Assembly: GCA_026710545.1 (NCBI GenBank)
Contig: JAPOQU010000124.1
Span: 186,001-250,000, forward strand
DNA length: 64,000 nt
Source of the DNA: Gammaproteobacteria bacterium
GTDB taxonomy: Bacteria; Pseudomonadota; Gammaproteobacteria; Eutrophobiales; Eutrophobiaceae
Direction: 5' to 3'
In this document: positions 56,378-64,000 of the stretch, piece by piece
Layout of the letters: each line of letters starts with the position of its first letter
Numbering within the stretch: the first letter of the stretch is position 1
Program-made: the position numbers and the translations under genes
The notes under the pieces: generated by a model
Told to the model about the DNA's origin: nothing
Database searches by the model: none
The model's input: the letters and a program-made list of their open reading frames with translations, nothing else

Positions 56378-59136
56378 AAAAACAGGCACTCAACTTCACT
56401 GTCAACAAGCAGCAGGAATCCATTCAAGTCACCCCGCGTACCCGGTTGCTCGATGCGTTGCGCCTGGACCTGGGTCTGATCGGTACGAAAGAGGGTTGTG
56501 GCACCGGGGATTGCGGCAGTTGCACGGTATTGCTGGACGGCAACGCGGTAAATTCCTGCATGGTGCTGGCGCTCCAGGCCGAAGGCCGGGACGTCACTAC
56601 CATCGAAGGGCTGGGCGAACCCGGCATACTGGACCCCGTACAGCAGGCCATGGTCCGGAGCGGCGGCATCCAGTGCGGCTTTTGCACCCCCGGGATGGTG
56701 CTTTCGCTGAAAGGCCTGTTTGACGGCAATCCCAACCCGAGTGAAGAAGACGTCAGGATCGCCGTCTCCAGTAACCTGTGCCGCTGCACCGGCTATACCA
56801 AGATATTTGACGCCGCACAGGCTTTGTCTGAGGGCTCACTGCAGGCGCAGGCTGCGGACGGTAATGACGATGCAATCGGCGCGCGCATGGTGCGCACCGA
56901 TGCAGTGGAAAAGGTCACCGGGGGCGCCGTTTATGCCGAAGATATCCAGTTGCCGCGCATGATCTACGGGGCGCTGGTGCGCAGTACGCATGCGCATGCA
57001 AGAATTTTGTCTGTCGATACCACTGGGGCATTGAAGCTGCCGGGGGTTAAAGCCGTGGTGACGGGACGTGACATCGACATGGGATACTACGGCTACGAAC
57101 TTCACGACCAGCGGGTGTTCGCACTTGAAAAGGCGCGCTACCTGGGCGAACCAATTGCCGCGGTCGCGGCGGTCACGGCCGATATTGCCCGGGAAGCGGC
57201 GTCGCTGGTGAAGGTTGAATACGAGGAACTGCCCGCGGTATTCGATCCCGAAGAAGCCATGTCCCCGGATGCTCCCCTGGTGCATGATGAGCCGAACGCC
57301 TACCAGTTTGATTGGGAATCGGAACGCAAGGGCAACCTGTGCTATCGGCTGGAAGTCGGAGAAGGAGACGTGGCACAGGGGTTTGCCGAGGCTGACGAGG
57401 TTGTAGAGGGCACCTACCACACGCCGGAAGCCCATGCCGGCGCGATAGAACCCCACAGTGCAACGGCCATGGCGGACCCTGGGGGACGTATTACCATCTG
57501 GACTACCACGCAGAAGCCCTTCGCGGTGCGCAGCTACCTTGCTCGGGCGCTGGAACGGAAGATCAGTTCATTCAAGGTCATCCCGACCCACATCGGCGGC
57601 GGTTTCGGCGGCAAACTGTATCCCGTGCTTGAGCCCTACGTGGTGCTGCTCGCCGAACGCTCGGGTCTGCCGGTGCAGATGACCCTGAGCCGGGATGAAG
57701 AAATGGCCACGGCGGCGCTGCTGCGCCACCCGTCAAAAGTCACGATCAAGACCGGCGTCAGGAAAGACGGCGCTCTGGTCGCGCAACAGGTGCGCATGCT
57801 GTTCAATACCGGCGCTTACGGGCCGTACGGCCCCAATACGGCGGCCCTGGGGAGCCTGATGGCGGGCGGCCCCTACCGCATACCCAACCTGGATATTACC
57901 GGCCTGGTTACGTACAGCAACAACGTGCCGAAAGGCTCCATCCGTTGTCCTTCCGGGCCGCAGATGGCGTTCGCAGTAGAGACCCACATGGAGAAGGTGG
58001 CGCGCGCGGTCGGGATGGATGGCCTGGCGTTCCGCCTGAAGAATGCCTGGGATAACGGCGACACCACCTGTACCGGACAGGTGCTGGAAGCGGTCAGTAT
58101 CAAGGAATGCCTGAAGAAGGCGGCAGCGGCCGTGGACTGGGACGAGACCTGCCCGCCGGGCACGGGAAAAGGGCTGGCATGCAACTGGTGGGTCAGCGGT
58201 ACCTGGGGCACGCAGACCCTGCTGGAAACCAATGAAGACGCCACCTTCCGCCTTATCTCCGGCTGTGTCGACATGGGCACCGGCGGCATGACCAGCAGCG
58301 TGCTGCAGATGGCGGCTGCAGGCCTCGGCGTCCCGGCTGAATCCATCCAGCTGGTGCGCGGAGACACCGACACCCTGCCCTGGGACCACGGTCACGGCGG
58401 TAGCCGCATGACGTTCACCATCGCCCGTTCGGCCTACGAAGCGGCGCAGGATCTCAAGCAGCAATTGCTCGAGGAGGCAGCCGGACAGCTGGAGGCGGCG
58501 GTGGACGATATGGTGCTTGAAAACGGCCGCATCTTCGTGCGCGGCGACCGGTCAAACTCAGTGGCGCTGGCGCAGATCTGTTACAACCGCCACAAGAAGC
58601 ACGGCGGACCGATGATCGGAGTTTCATCGATCCTGGATGATGCACCGCCGACTACAAAGCCCCATCCCATCGGCGCTTTCCCCGCGCCCAGTTTCTGTGC
58701 CCACGCGGTGGAACTGAGCGTGGATGATGACACCGGCGAAATTGCCGTGACGCGTTACGCTGCCGCCCACGATGTCGGCAAGGCAATCAACCCCACCGGC
58801 TGCGAAGGACAGATAGAAGGCGGTGTCGCCATGGGTCTTGGCCTGGCCATGATGGAAGAATTGCGTGAAGTGAACGGCAAGGTGCTGAACCCCAGCTTTG
58901 CCGATTACCTGCTTGTTTCAGCCGAAGACATGCCGCCCATGCAGACGATCCTGGTGGAACAACCTGCAGTTGAAGGCCCGATGGGCGTCAAGGGTGTCGG
59001 CGAGCCACCCATAGCGCCTCCAACAGGTGCGGTAGCCAATGCCCTGGCTGATGCCCTGGACGTCGACGTACAGCGCCTGCCACTGACGCCGGAACAGGTA
59101 TCGACCCTCATCGCAACCCGCACTCATGGCCAATAG
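56374..59136 (+). CDS. Xanthine-dehydrogenase-family molybdenum hydroxylase, 2Fe-2S and Mo domains fused
   Basis: 920 residues. The N-terminal domain carries two 2Fe-2S clusters (C42, C47, C50, C62 and C101, C104, C136, C138). From about residue 170 the molybdopterin-binding part follows (VRTDAVEKVTGGAVYAEDI; GGGFGGKL; GVKGVGEPP with the catalytic Glu near the end). Separate small and large subunits are the commoner arrangement; the fused form recalls Desulfovibrio aldehyde oxidoreductase, which lacks an FAD subunit, whereas one follows here. The substrate is an aldehyde or N-heterocycle. Confidence 0.9.
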   Translation: MKKQALNFTVNKQQESIQVTPRTRLLDALRLDLGLIGTKEGCGTGDCGSCTVLLDGNAVNSCMVLALQAEGRDVTTIEGLGEPGILDPVQQAMVRSGGIQCGFCTPGMVLSLKGLFDGNPNPSEEDVRIAVSSNLCRCTGYTKIFDAAQALSEGSLQAQAADGNDDAIGARMVRTDAVEKVTGGAVYAEDIQLPRMIYGALVRSTHAHARILSVDTTGALKLPGVKAVVTGRDIDMGYYGYELHDQRVFALEKARYLGEPIAAVAAVTADIAREAASLVKVEYEELPAVFDPEEAMSPDAPLVHDEPNAYQFDWESERKGNLCYRLEVGEGDVAQGFAEADEVVEGTYHTPEAHAGAIEPHSATAMADPGGRITIWTTTQKPFAVRSYLARALERKISSFKVIPTHIGGGFGGKLYPVLEPYVVLLAERSGLPVQMTLSRDEEMATAALLRHPSKVTIKTGVRKDGALVAQQVRMLFNTGAYGPYGPNTAALGSLMAGGPYRIPNLDITGLVTYSNNVPKGSIRCPSGPQMAFAVETHMEKVARAVGMDGLAFRLKNAWDNGDTTCTGQVLEAVSIKECLKKAAAAVDWDETCPPGTGKGLACNWWVSGTWGTQTLLETNEDATFRLISGCVDMGTGGMTSSVLQMAAAGLGVPAESIQLVRGDTDTLPWDHGHGGSRMTFTIARSAYEAAQDLKQQLLEEAAGQLEAAVDDMVLENGRIFVRGDRSNSVALAQICYNRHKKHGGPMIGVSSILDDAPPTTKPHPIGAFPAPSFCAHAVELSVDDDTGEIAVTRYAAAHDVGKAINPTGCEGQIEGGVAMGLGLAMMEELREVNGKVLNPSFADYLLVSAEDMPPMQTILVEQPAVEGPMGVKGVGEPPIAPPTGAVANALADALDVDVQRLPLTPEQVSTLIATRTHGQ

Positions 59137-59989
59137 TTTCGAGTTTACTCAACCCCGCGATGTTGCGGAGGCCCTTGACGCGCTGGCGCAACCCGGCCGT
59201 GTAATGCCCATGGCAGGCGGCACCAACATCATGGTGAACATGAAACGCGCGCCGCTGGAGGCCGACCTGGTAGTGGACCTGACCCGTCTTGAGGAACTGA
59301 TGCCTATATCGGCTGCTAACGGTACCATTCGCATGGGAGCAGGCGTCTCTTTTGCCCGTTTGCTCGAGTGGCAGCCGGGCGGCGCACTCGAAGGCCTGAT
59401 GAAGCCCATGTGCATCGCCTTTGCCGGCCCGCTTATACGCAACCTCGCCACGGCCGGCGGGAATATCTGCGATGCGTCGGCGGCTGCAGACATCTCCCCT
59501 CCCCTGCTGGCGCTGGATGCAACGGTAGAACTTGACAGCGCAGCCGGTGGTATTCGCACCTTGCCGTTGCCTGAGTTTTTCCTCGGAGTGCGCAGAACCG
59601 CACGGCGTCCCGACGAACTGCTCACGGCTGTAGAGTTTCCCTGTCCTGCCGCAGACGAACGCTGGTTCTATTACAAGCTGGGAAAGCGCAAGGCAGACGC
59701 TATTTCCATTGTCAGTATTGCCATGACGGTCAAACTGGTTCAGGGCCGGGTCGAAAGGGCGCGTATTGCCCTGGGCGCAGTGGCGCCGGTAGCCATGCAC
59801 GCCCGGGAAACCGAAAACCTGCTCCAGGGAGAACCCTTGAATGAAGTCACGATAGGCGCGGCAGCGGCAACGGCTGCCCGGGAAGCCCGGCCCATCGACG
59901 ATTTCCGCGCTACCGGCGCCTACCGGCGGCAGATGGTTGAGACGCTGGTGAAACGGGGTCTTAACCACATCGCGCAGCAGGACAAGTGA
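59126..59989 (+). CDS. FAD-binding (CoxM-type) subunit of the molybdenum hydroxylase
   Basis: 287 residues. FAD-binding motifs are AGGTNIMVNMK near residue 31 and ATAGGNICDASAAAD near 112; the CO-dehydrogenase flavoprotein C-terminal domain follows. It overlaps the preceding gene by 11 bases. It would carry electrons from the 2Fe-2S clusters to NAD or a quinone. It ends convergently with the MFS gene, 25 bases away. Confidence 0.9.
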   Translation: MANSFEFTQPRDVAEALDALAQPGRVMPMAGGTNIMVNMKRAPLEADLVVDLTRLEELMPISAANGTIRMGAGVSFARLLEWQPGGALEGLMKPMCIAFAGPLIRNLATAGGNICDASAAADISPPLLALDATVELDSAAGGIRTLPLPEFFLGVRRTARRPDELLTAVEFPCPAADERWFYYKLGKRKADAISIVSIAMTVKLVQGRVERARIALGAVAPVAMHARETENLLQGEPLNEVTIGAAAATAAREARPIDDFRATGAYRRQMVETLVKRGLNHIAQQDK

Positions 59990-60014
59990 GTCTCAGGGAT
60001 AAACTGCAAGCCGG

Positions 60015-61262
60015 CTAGTCGATTACCTGCTCGCCTGTAGCGTATACCAGCCAGATGATTGCGCCGAATACCTGAACTGCGGCCACAGTCATAAAGAGTC
60101 CGGCATAACTGCCGGTCTGGTCGAGCAGCCAGCCTGCCAGGGCAACACCGACGATACCTGGTATGGTGGCAAACGTATTGGATATCCCTACCAGAACGTC
60201 CGCGTAGCGCGGCGCGATGTCGAGGAAGTTTGGCACGTAGCCCGAGAAGGTGAGCGCGATGAACGCCAGCGCGCCGCACATCACCGACAATGCGATCAAA
60301 GGGGTATCCGCATGCAGCGCAAGCAGGAAAAATACGGCCGAGCCTGCCAGTCCGGCGGACTGCATGAGTTTGCGGACAAAGGTCAAGCTGTAACCGCGTG
60401 TCCTGAGCCTGTCGGCCGCCCAGCCCGCGATATTGGTCATCACGAACATGGTCAGCCATGGCGCAGCAGAATAGAACCCTGCGCTCGTGACGCTGAGGGA
60501 CTGTGCGTCGCGGAAGTAACTGGGCAACCAGGCAAGCATCATGTAGATGCCCCAGTTTGTACAGAAATGGTTAACGAATACGGCCAGCACGGCTCGGTGT
60601 GACAACAGTTTTTTCCAGGGAATGCTTGCGGCCGCCTGCTTACTGCTTGACGAACTGCCCAGCAGTTCCAGTTCCTCAGCGGTAATCCCGGGATGCTCGT
60701 CCGGATAACTGGTTGCCTTGTAATACCAGAAGATAGCCCAAACTACACCGGCCAGACCAAAAACATAAAATACGGAGGGCCAGCCGTAACGGGACACGAT
60801 CCAGCCGGTAGTAGTCAACGCAAACAAGGTGCCCAGGGGTATTCCGCTGGCCAGGAACCCCATGGAACGGGAGCGCTCAGCTTCGGGAACCCAGCGCGAA
60901 AACAGACTGTAGGAGGCAGGGAACATCGCCGCTTCACCCAGACCCATGGCGATGCGGACTGCTATTAACAGGGGAAGCGATATCATCGCTGCAACCGGCG
61001 TCAGTATGGTAAAGACAGACCATGACAACACGGCAAAGCCGAGAACAAACTTGCCGCCGATTTTATTCGCCAGCCAACCGCTGGGCGCTTGCAGGATCAT
61101 GTAACCGATGAAAAAGGAGGAAAGCACGAACCCCTTGGTGGTATCCGACCAGCCGAAGGCCTCCTGCATGGGAATAATGGCGACCGATATGTTTACCCGG
61201 TCGATATAGCAGATAAACGCGGCGCAGAAACAGAGCAGGACGATGTTATGGCGTTTTTGCAC
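60015..61262 (-). CDS. MFS transporter (anion:cation symporter-like)
   Basis: 415 residues with twelve predicted TM helices. The opening YIDRVNISVAIIPMQEAFGWSDTTKGFVLSSFF and PSGWLANKIGGK (MFS signature between TM2 and TM3) resemble the ACS family (organic acid and phosphate symporters). It probably imports or exports a carboxylic acid related to the adjacent catabolic genes. It begins 3 bases after the small secreted-protein gene. Confidence 0.85.
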   Translation of the reverse strand: MQKRHNIVLLCFCAAFICYIDRVNISVAIIPMQEAFGWSDTTKGFVLSSFFIGYMILQAPSGWLANKIGGKFVLGFAVLSWSVFTILTPVAAMISLPLLIAVRIAMGLGEAAMFPASYSLFSRWVPEAERSRSMGFLASGIPLGTLFALTTTGWIVSRYGWPSVFYVFGLAGVVWAIFWYYKATSYPDEHPGITAEELELLGSSSSSKQAAASIPWKKLLSHRAVLAVFVNHFCTNWGIYMMLAWLPSYFRDAQSLSVTSAGFYSAAPWLTMFVMTNIAGWAADRLRTRGYSLTFVRKLMQSAGLAGSAVFFLLALHADTPLIALSVMCGALAFIALTFSGYVPNFLDIAPRYADVLVGISNTFATIPGIVGVALAGWLLDQTGSYAGLFMTVAAVQVFGAIIWLVYATGEQVID

Positions 61263-61265
61263 GTG

Positions 61266-61490
61266 TCAGGGACAGGGCGTAACAGACTCCTGAGGGACAC
61301 CCTCAAGGGCTGTATTCAGTGCATTGTGCGCGGCGAATTTCGCATTGACGTAGCCTGCGAGCAGTTCCACGCCGCCAGTCGCGCTATACTCACCTGCAAC
61401 TCCGGGCAAATCCCTTTTTTCATCGGCAACCGGAACCTGAATGCTGATGAGCAGGGCGAATAATAAATATATGGTCGGCTGTATTCTCAT
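61266..61490 (-). CDS. Small secreted hypothetical protein
   Basis: 74 residues. Signal peptide (MRIQPTIYLLFALLISIQVPVA), then a short unremarkable mature part ending VPQESVTPCP. TAAGG lies 8 bases before the ATG, and the gene ends 3 bases before the MFS start, suggesting coupling. No family is recognised. It could be a truncated remnant of a longer exported protein, as it sits at the border of a compositional change. Confidence 0.4.
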   Translation of the reverse strand: MRIQPTIYLLFALLISIQVPVADEKRDLPGVAGEYSATGGVELLAGYVNAKFAAHNALNTALEGVPQESVTPCP

Positions 61491-61533
61491 ATAAAATGCC
61501 TTACGCTCGTCATTTTATCGCCTATTATCCGTC

Positions 61534-61553
61534 ATTCCGGCAAAAGCCGGAAT
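61534..61553. repeat. ATTCCGGC palindromic repeat (dRS3/REP-like)
   Basis: Perfect 8-base arms around AAAA, preceded by GTC and followed by CCAG. The GTCATTCC...GGAATCC format is a common dispersed palindrome in beta- and gammaproteobacteria. Only one copy is seen in this window. It separates the secreted-protein gene from the helicase gene. Confidence 0.6.
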
Positions 61554-61572
61554 CCAGTAAGCTTAAAACCCT

Positions 61573-61578
61573 TATAAT
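61573..61578 (+). promoter_or_regulatory. Perfect -10 box upstream of the PLD-helicase gene
   Basis: TATAAT at 61573-61578, 53 bases before the ATG; no clear -35 (the spacing falls on the end of the palindromic repeat). Confidence 0.35.
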
Positions 61579-61631
61579 GGATTTCAGGACAAATTTAAAA
61601 CGCAAAGTTCACCTGAGCTGACAATAAACTT

Positions 61632-64000
61632 ATGCCGCGCATCTTCGATAACATAAAACAACACCTGCGTCAGGCATTAGCCGAAACAATGGAAGTATCT
61701 GAACGAGCAGACTTCTGCATCGGCTATTTCAACTTGCGCGGCTGGCGGACAATTGATGAACACGTTGAACAATGGGATGGTGGAGATGGTCACTGTTGCC
61801 GTCTCCTCGCAGGCATGCAACGACTACCCCAGGAAGAGCTTCATCTCGCAAAAAATCTCTCCGGTAATCAAGAAAGGCTGGATAATCAGACGGCATCACA
61901 ATTGAAACGCAAGCTGGCGCAGGAATTTCGTGAACAATTGACAATAGGAGCACCCACCAATGAAGATGAAGCCGGTTTACGAAGATTGGCGCGACAGATC
62001 AAAGCAAAAAAGCTTGTAGTTAAACTGTTTCTCAAACATCCTCTTCATGCCAAGCTTTACTTGCTGTTCCGTTCTGACCCGATTAATCCAATAACAGGAT
62101 ATCTGGGAAGCAGCAACCTGACATTATCAGGACTGTCCCTTCAGGGCGAACTTAACGTGGACGTGCTCGATCACGATGCTTGCCAAAAGCTGTCAAGGTG
62201 GTTCGAAGACCGGTGGGATGACCGATGGTGTGTTGATATTTCAAAAGAACTCATTGAAATAATCGAGGAAAGTTGGGCTAGAGAGGAACTGATACCACCT
62301 TTCCATATCTACATCAAAATTGCTTATCACTTATCACAGGAAGCCAGAGCCGGCCTGACTGAATTTCGTATTCCAAAAGACTTTGGCAATAAACTTCTGA
62401 ACTTTCAAACGGCGGCAGTAAAAATAGCAGCATACCATCTCAACCGGCGGGGCGGTGTCATCATAGGCGACGTTGTCGGACTGGGTAAAACACTCATGGC
62501 AACTGCACTTGCAAGAGTGTTTGAAGACGATCATGGACTTGAGACACTGATAATTTGCCCAAAAAACCTTGTCCCCATGTGGGAAGACTACCGGGATCAG
62601 TATCGAATGCGCGCGCGCGTTCTATCACTCAGTAGAGTAATAAATGAACTCCCCAAGTTGCGTCGTTTTCGTCTCGTAATAATTGATGAAAGCCATAACC
62701 TGAGAAACCGGGAAGGAAAACGATATCGAGCAATATACGAATATATTGCTGAAAACGAAAGTAAATGCATCTTGCTCTCTGCCACTCCATACAACAAAAC
62801 GTATCTCGATCTATCCAGTCAGCTCCGCTTGTTCGTACTCGATGATCAAGATTTGGGAATACGTCCGGAACGCCTGTTGCGGGAGATTGGCGAGACCGAG
62901 TTCATACGAAGACACCAGGCGCACGTTCGTTCCCTTGCGGCGTTCGACAAGTCAGGGCATGCCGATGACTGGCGGGAACTCATGCGCCTGTATCTTGTGC
63001 GCCGCACTCGTAGTTTTATCCAGGATAATTATGCGAAGACAGATCCTGAAAACGGGCGGAAATATCTCACTTTCGAGGATGGGGCAAGATCTTATTTTCC
63101 TGTTCGTGTACCAAAAACTGCCCGTTTCATTATTGACAATCAATACTCTCGACTCTTTACTGGCAATGTAGTTCTTGCCATTAATGGATTAGAACTCCCC
63201 CGCTACGGGTTGGGCAATTTCGTGACGCAGTCACCCCGTATTACACCAACTCCGACAGAGAGCGAGATAATAAATGACCTCTCGCGCGCCGGCAAACGGC
63301 TTATGGGTTTCTGCAGAACAAACCTTTTCAAGCGCTTGGAAAGCAGCGGACATGCCTTTCTGTTATCTGTGGAATGGCATATTCTCCGAAACTTTATATT
63401 TCTGCATGCCATTGAAAATCAAAAACCTCTTCCAATCGGCACGACTGACGCAGGCCTTCTCGATTCTTATTCTTTCGATGAAGATTCTGACAGCATCATC
63501 GGTGATATTTTTTATGACGAAAATATTAAGGAGAGTGAAACGGTTGTGACAACCAATCGGCTCAGAACGGGAGAGGAGTTCCGCAAAAGAGCCGCAGAAA
63601 TATATACGCTGTACCAGACTCAATATAGCAACCGTTTCCGCTGGCTGGGTGCACACCATTTCATTAAGGATCTGCAAAAAGACCTGCTGACTGATTCGTC
63701 CACCCTGCTCGGAATACTGAAAACTTCCGGGGATTGGGATGTATCAAAGGACGCCAAGCTTGAGGCGTTGCAGCGAATACTCACGGATGAACACCCCGAC
63801 AAAAAGGTTCTCGTTTTTACACAATTTGCAGATACCGTGAGATACCTGGAAAGCCAGCTAAAGGTTCGCGGGATCACAAAGATAGCTGCCGTAACCGGCG
63901 CTTCTACCGATCCTACTGGTCTCGCTTGGCGCTTCAGTCCGAGAAGCAACGAGAAAGAGGGACACATCTCTTCTGATGATGAATTACGAGTGTTGGTTGC
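61632..64000 (+). CDS. PLD-like nuclease / SNF2-family helicase fusion, N-terminal part (cut by window edge)
   Basis: 789 codons open to the right edge. Residues 1-200 form a phospholipase-D-like domain: HAKLYLLFRSD with H139 and K141, followed by GYLGSSNLTLSGL, an HxKx4D-type half site. From about residue 260 there is a superfamily 2 helicase: Walker A GDVVGLGKT at 279-287, DESH at 352-355, LLSATPYN as motif III, and VLVFTQFADTVRYL opening the second RecA-like domain. The DNA is visibly richer in A+T, with more AAA, ATA and AGA codons than the preceding genes. Such fusions occur in bacterial defence islands; the specific system cannot be named without the genes to the right. Confidence 0.85.
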   Translation, partial: MPRIFDNIKQHLRQALAETMEVSERADFCIGYFNLRGWRTIDEHVEQWDGGDGHCCRLLAGMQRLPQEELHLAKNLSGNQERLDNQTASQLKRKLAQEFREQLTIGAPTNEDEAGLRRLARQIKAKKLVVKLFLKHPLHAKLYLLFRSDPINPITGYLGSSNLTLSGLSLQGELNVDVLDHDACQKLSRWFEDRWDDRWCVDISKELIEIIEESWAREELIPPFHIYIKIAYHLSQEARAGLTEFRIPKDFGNKLLNFQTAAVKIAAYHLNRRGGVIIGDVVGLGKTLMATALARVFEDDHGLETLIICPKNLVPMWEDYRDQYRMRARVLSLSRVINELPKLRRFRLVIIDESHNLRNREGKRYRAIYEYIAENESKCILLSATPYNKTYLDLSSQLRLFVLDDQDLGIRPERLLREIGETEFIRRHQAHVRSLAAFDKSGHADDWRELMRLYLVRRTRSFIQDNYAKTDPENGRKYLTFEDGARSYFPVRVPKTARFIIDNQYSRLFTGNVVLAINGLELPRYGLGNFVTQSPRITPTPTESEIINDLSRAGKRLMGFCRTNLFKRLESSGHAFLLSVEWHILRNFIFLHAIENQKPLPIGTTDAGLLDSYSFDEDSDSIIGDIFYDENIKESETVVTTNRLRTGEEFRKRAAEIYTLYQTQYSNRFRWLGAHHFIKDLQKDLLTDSSTLLGILKTSGDWDVSKDAKLEALQRILTDEHPDKKVLVFTQFADTVRYLESQLKVRGITKIAAVTGASTDPTGLAWRFSPRSNEKEGHISSDDELRVLV

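Overview
The window reads as chromosome of a free-living gammaproteobacterium with a broad aromatic and organic-acid catabolism. The main evidence is gene order. On the minus strand hflX-hflK-hflC-DUF2065-hisZ-purA, a divergent tRNA-Leu, then rnr-rlmB, and separately rpsF-rpsR-(membrane protein)-rplI-dnaB-alr, reproduce a block that is contiguous in Pseudomonas-type genomes. Here it is split by about 17 kb between rlmB and rpsF. Class I phaC, RadA, DinB, ZapE and the divergent uvrA/ssb pair fit the same group. No species can be named from the sequence alone. Every gene-free stretch is shorter than 300 bases.

Layout. 1-1234: truncated nitrite reductase large subunit. 1401-4196: SDR / enoyl-CoA hydratase / acyl-CoA dehydrogenase operon, probably for an aromatic acyl-CoA. 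4342-11282: mtaB, a coiled-coil membrane protein, a PilZ-like protein, msrA, a KamA-like radical SAM enzyme, a GST, a metallo-hydrolase and sfsA. 11296-17459 (minus): phaC, a Phd/PIN toxin-antitoxin pair, a thiolase, leuD and leuC. 17576-26432: dinB, a Sel1-repeat protein, then radA-alr-dnaB-rplI-membrane protein-rpsR-rpsF. 26547-43838: adenosine-kinase-like PfkB, uvrA, ssb, an RsbU/RsbW/RsbV-type partner-switching set, a sulfite/nitrite reductase with its DUF934 partner, an EF-G paralogue, zapE, a zinc peptidase, a hydrolase plus carbazole-dioxygenase-like Rieske oxygenase operon, and a double-CDGSH protein. 43934-53271: rlmB, rnr, tRNA-Leu, purA, hisZ, DUF2065, hflC, hflK, hflX. 53321-61490: a second catabolic block (GST, acyl-CoA-dehydrogenase-fold monooxygenase, esterase, fused molybdenum hydroxylase with FAD subunit, MFS transporter, small secreted protein). 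61632-64000: the start of a large PLD-nuclease/SNF2-helicase fusion in visibly more A+T-rich DNA, a candidate edge of a defence or mobile island.

The most striking non-coding structure is a family of heptamer arrays (alternating AATTAGG and AATTACG), each paired with its inverted copy to give long hairpins, at four places (about 4.2, 37.4, 40.7 and 47.1 kb). Two copies supply the stop codon and last residues of the gene before them (the acyl-CoA dehydrogenase and purA); others lie directly against start codons. A second dispersed repeat of about 93 bases, built on a GGGGACAGA...TCTGTCCCC palindrome, occurs at about 14.0 and 43.5 kb.

Functionally the window mixes core information processing (ribosomal proteins S6/S18/L9, DnaB, RadA, UvrA, SSB, RNase R, RlmB, MtaB), amino-acid and nucleotide synthesis (LeuCD, HisZ, PurA), nitrogen and sulfur reduction, PHA storage, and scattered oxygenase or hydroxylase modules for ring compounds.
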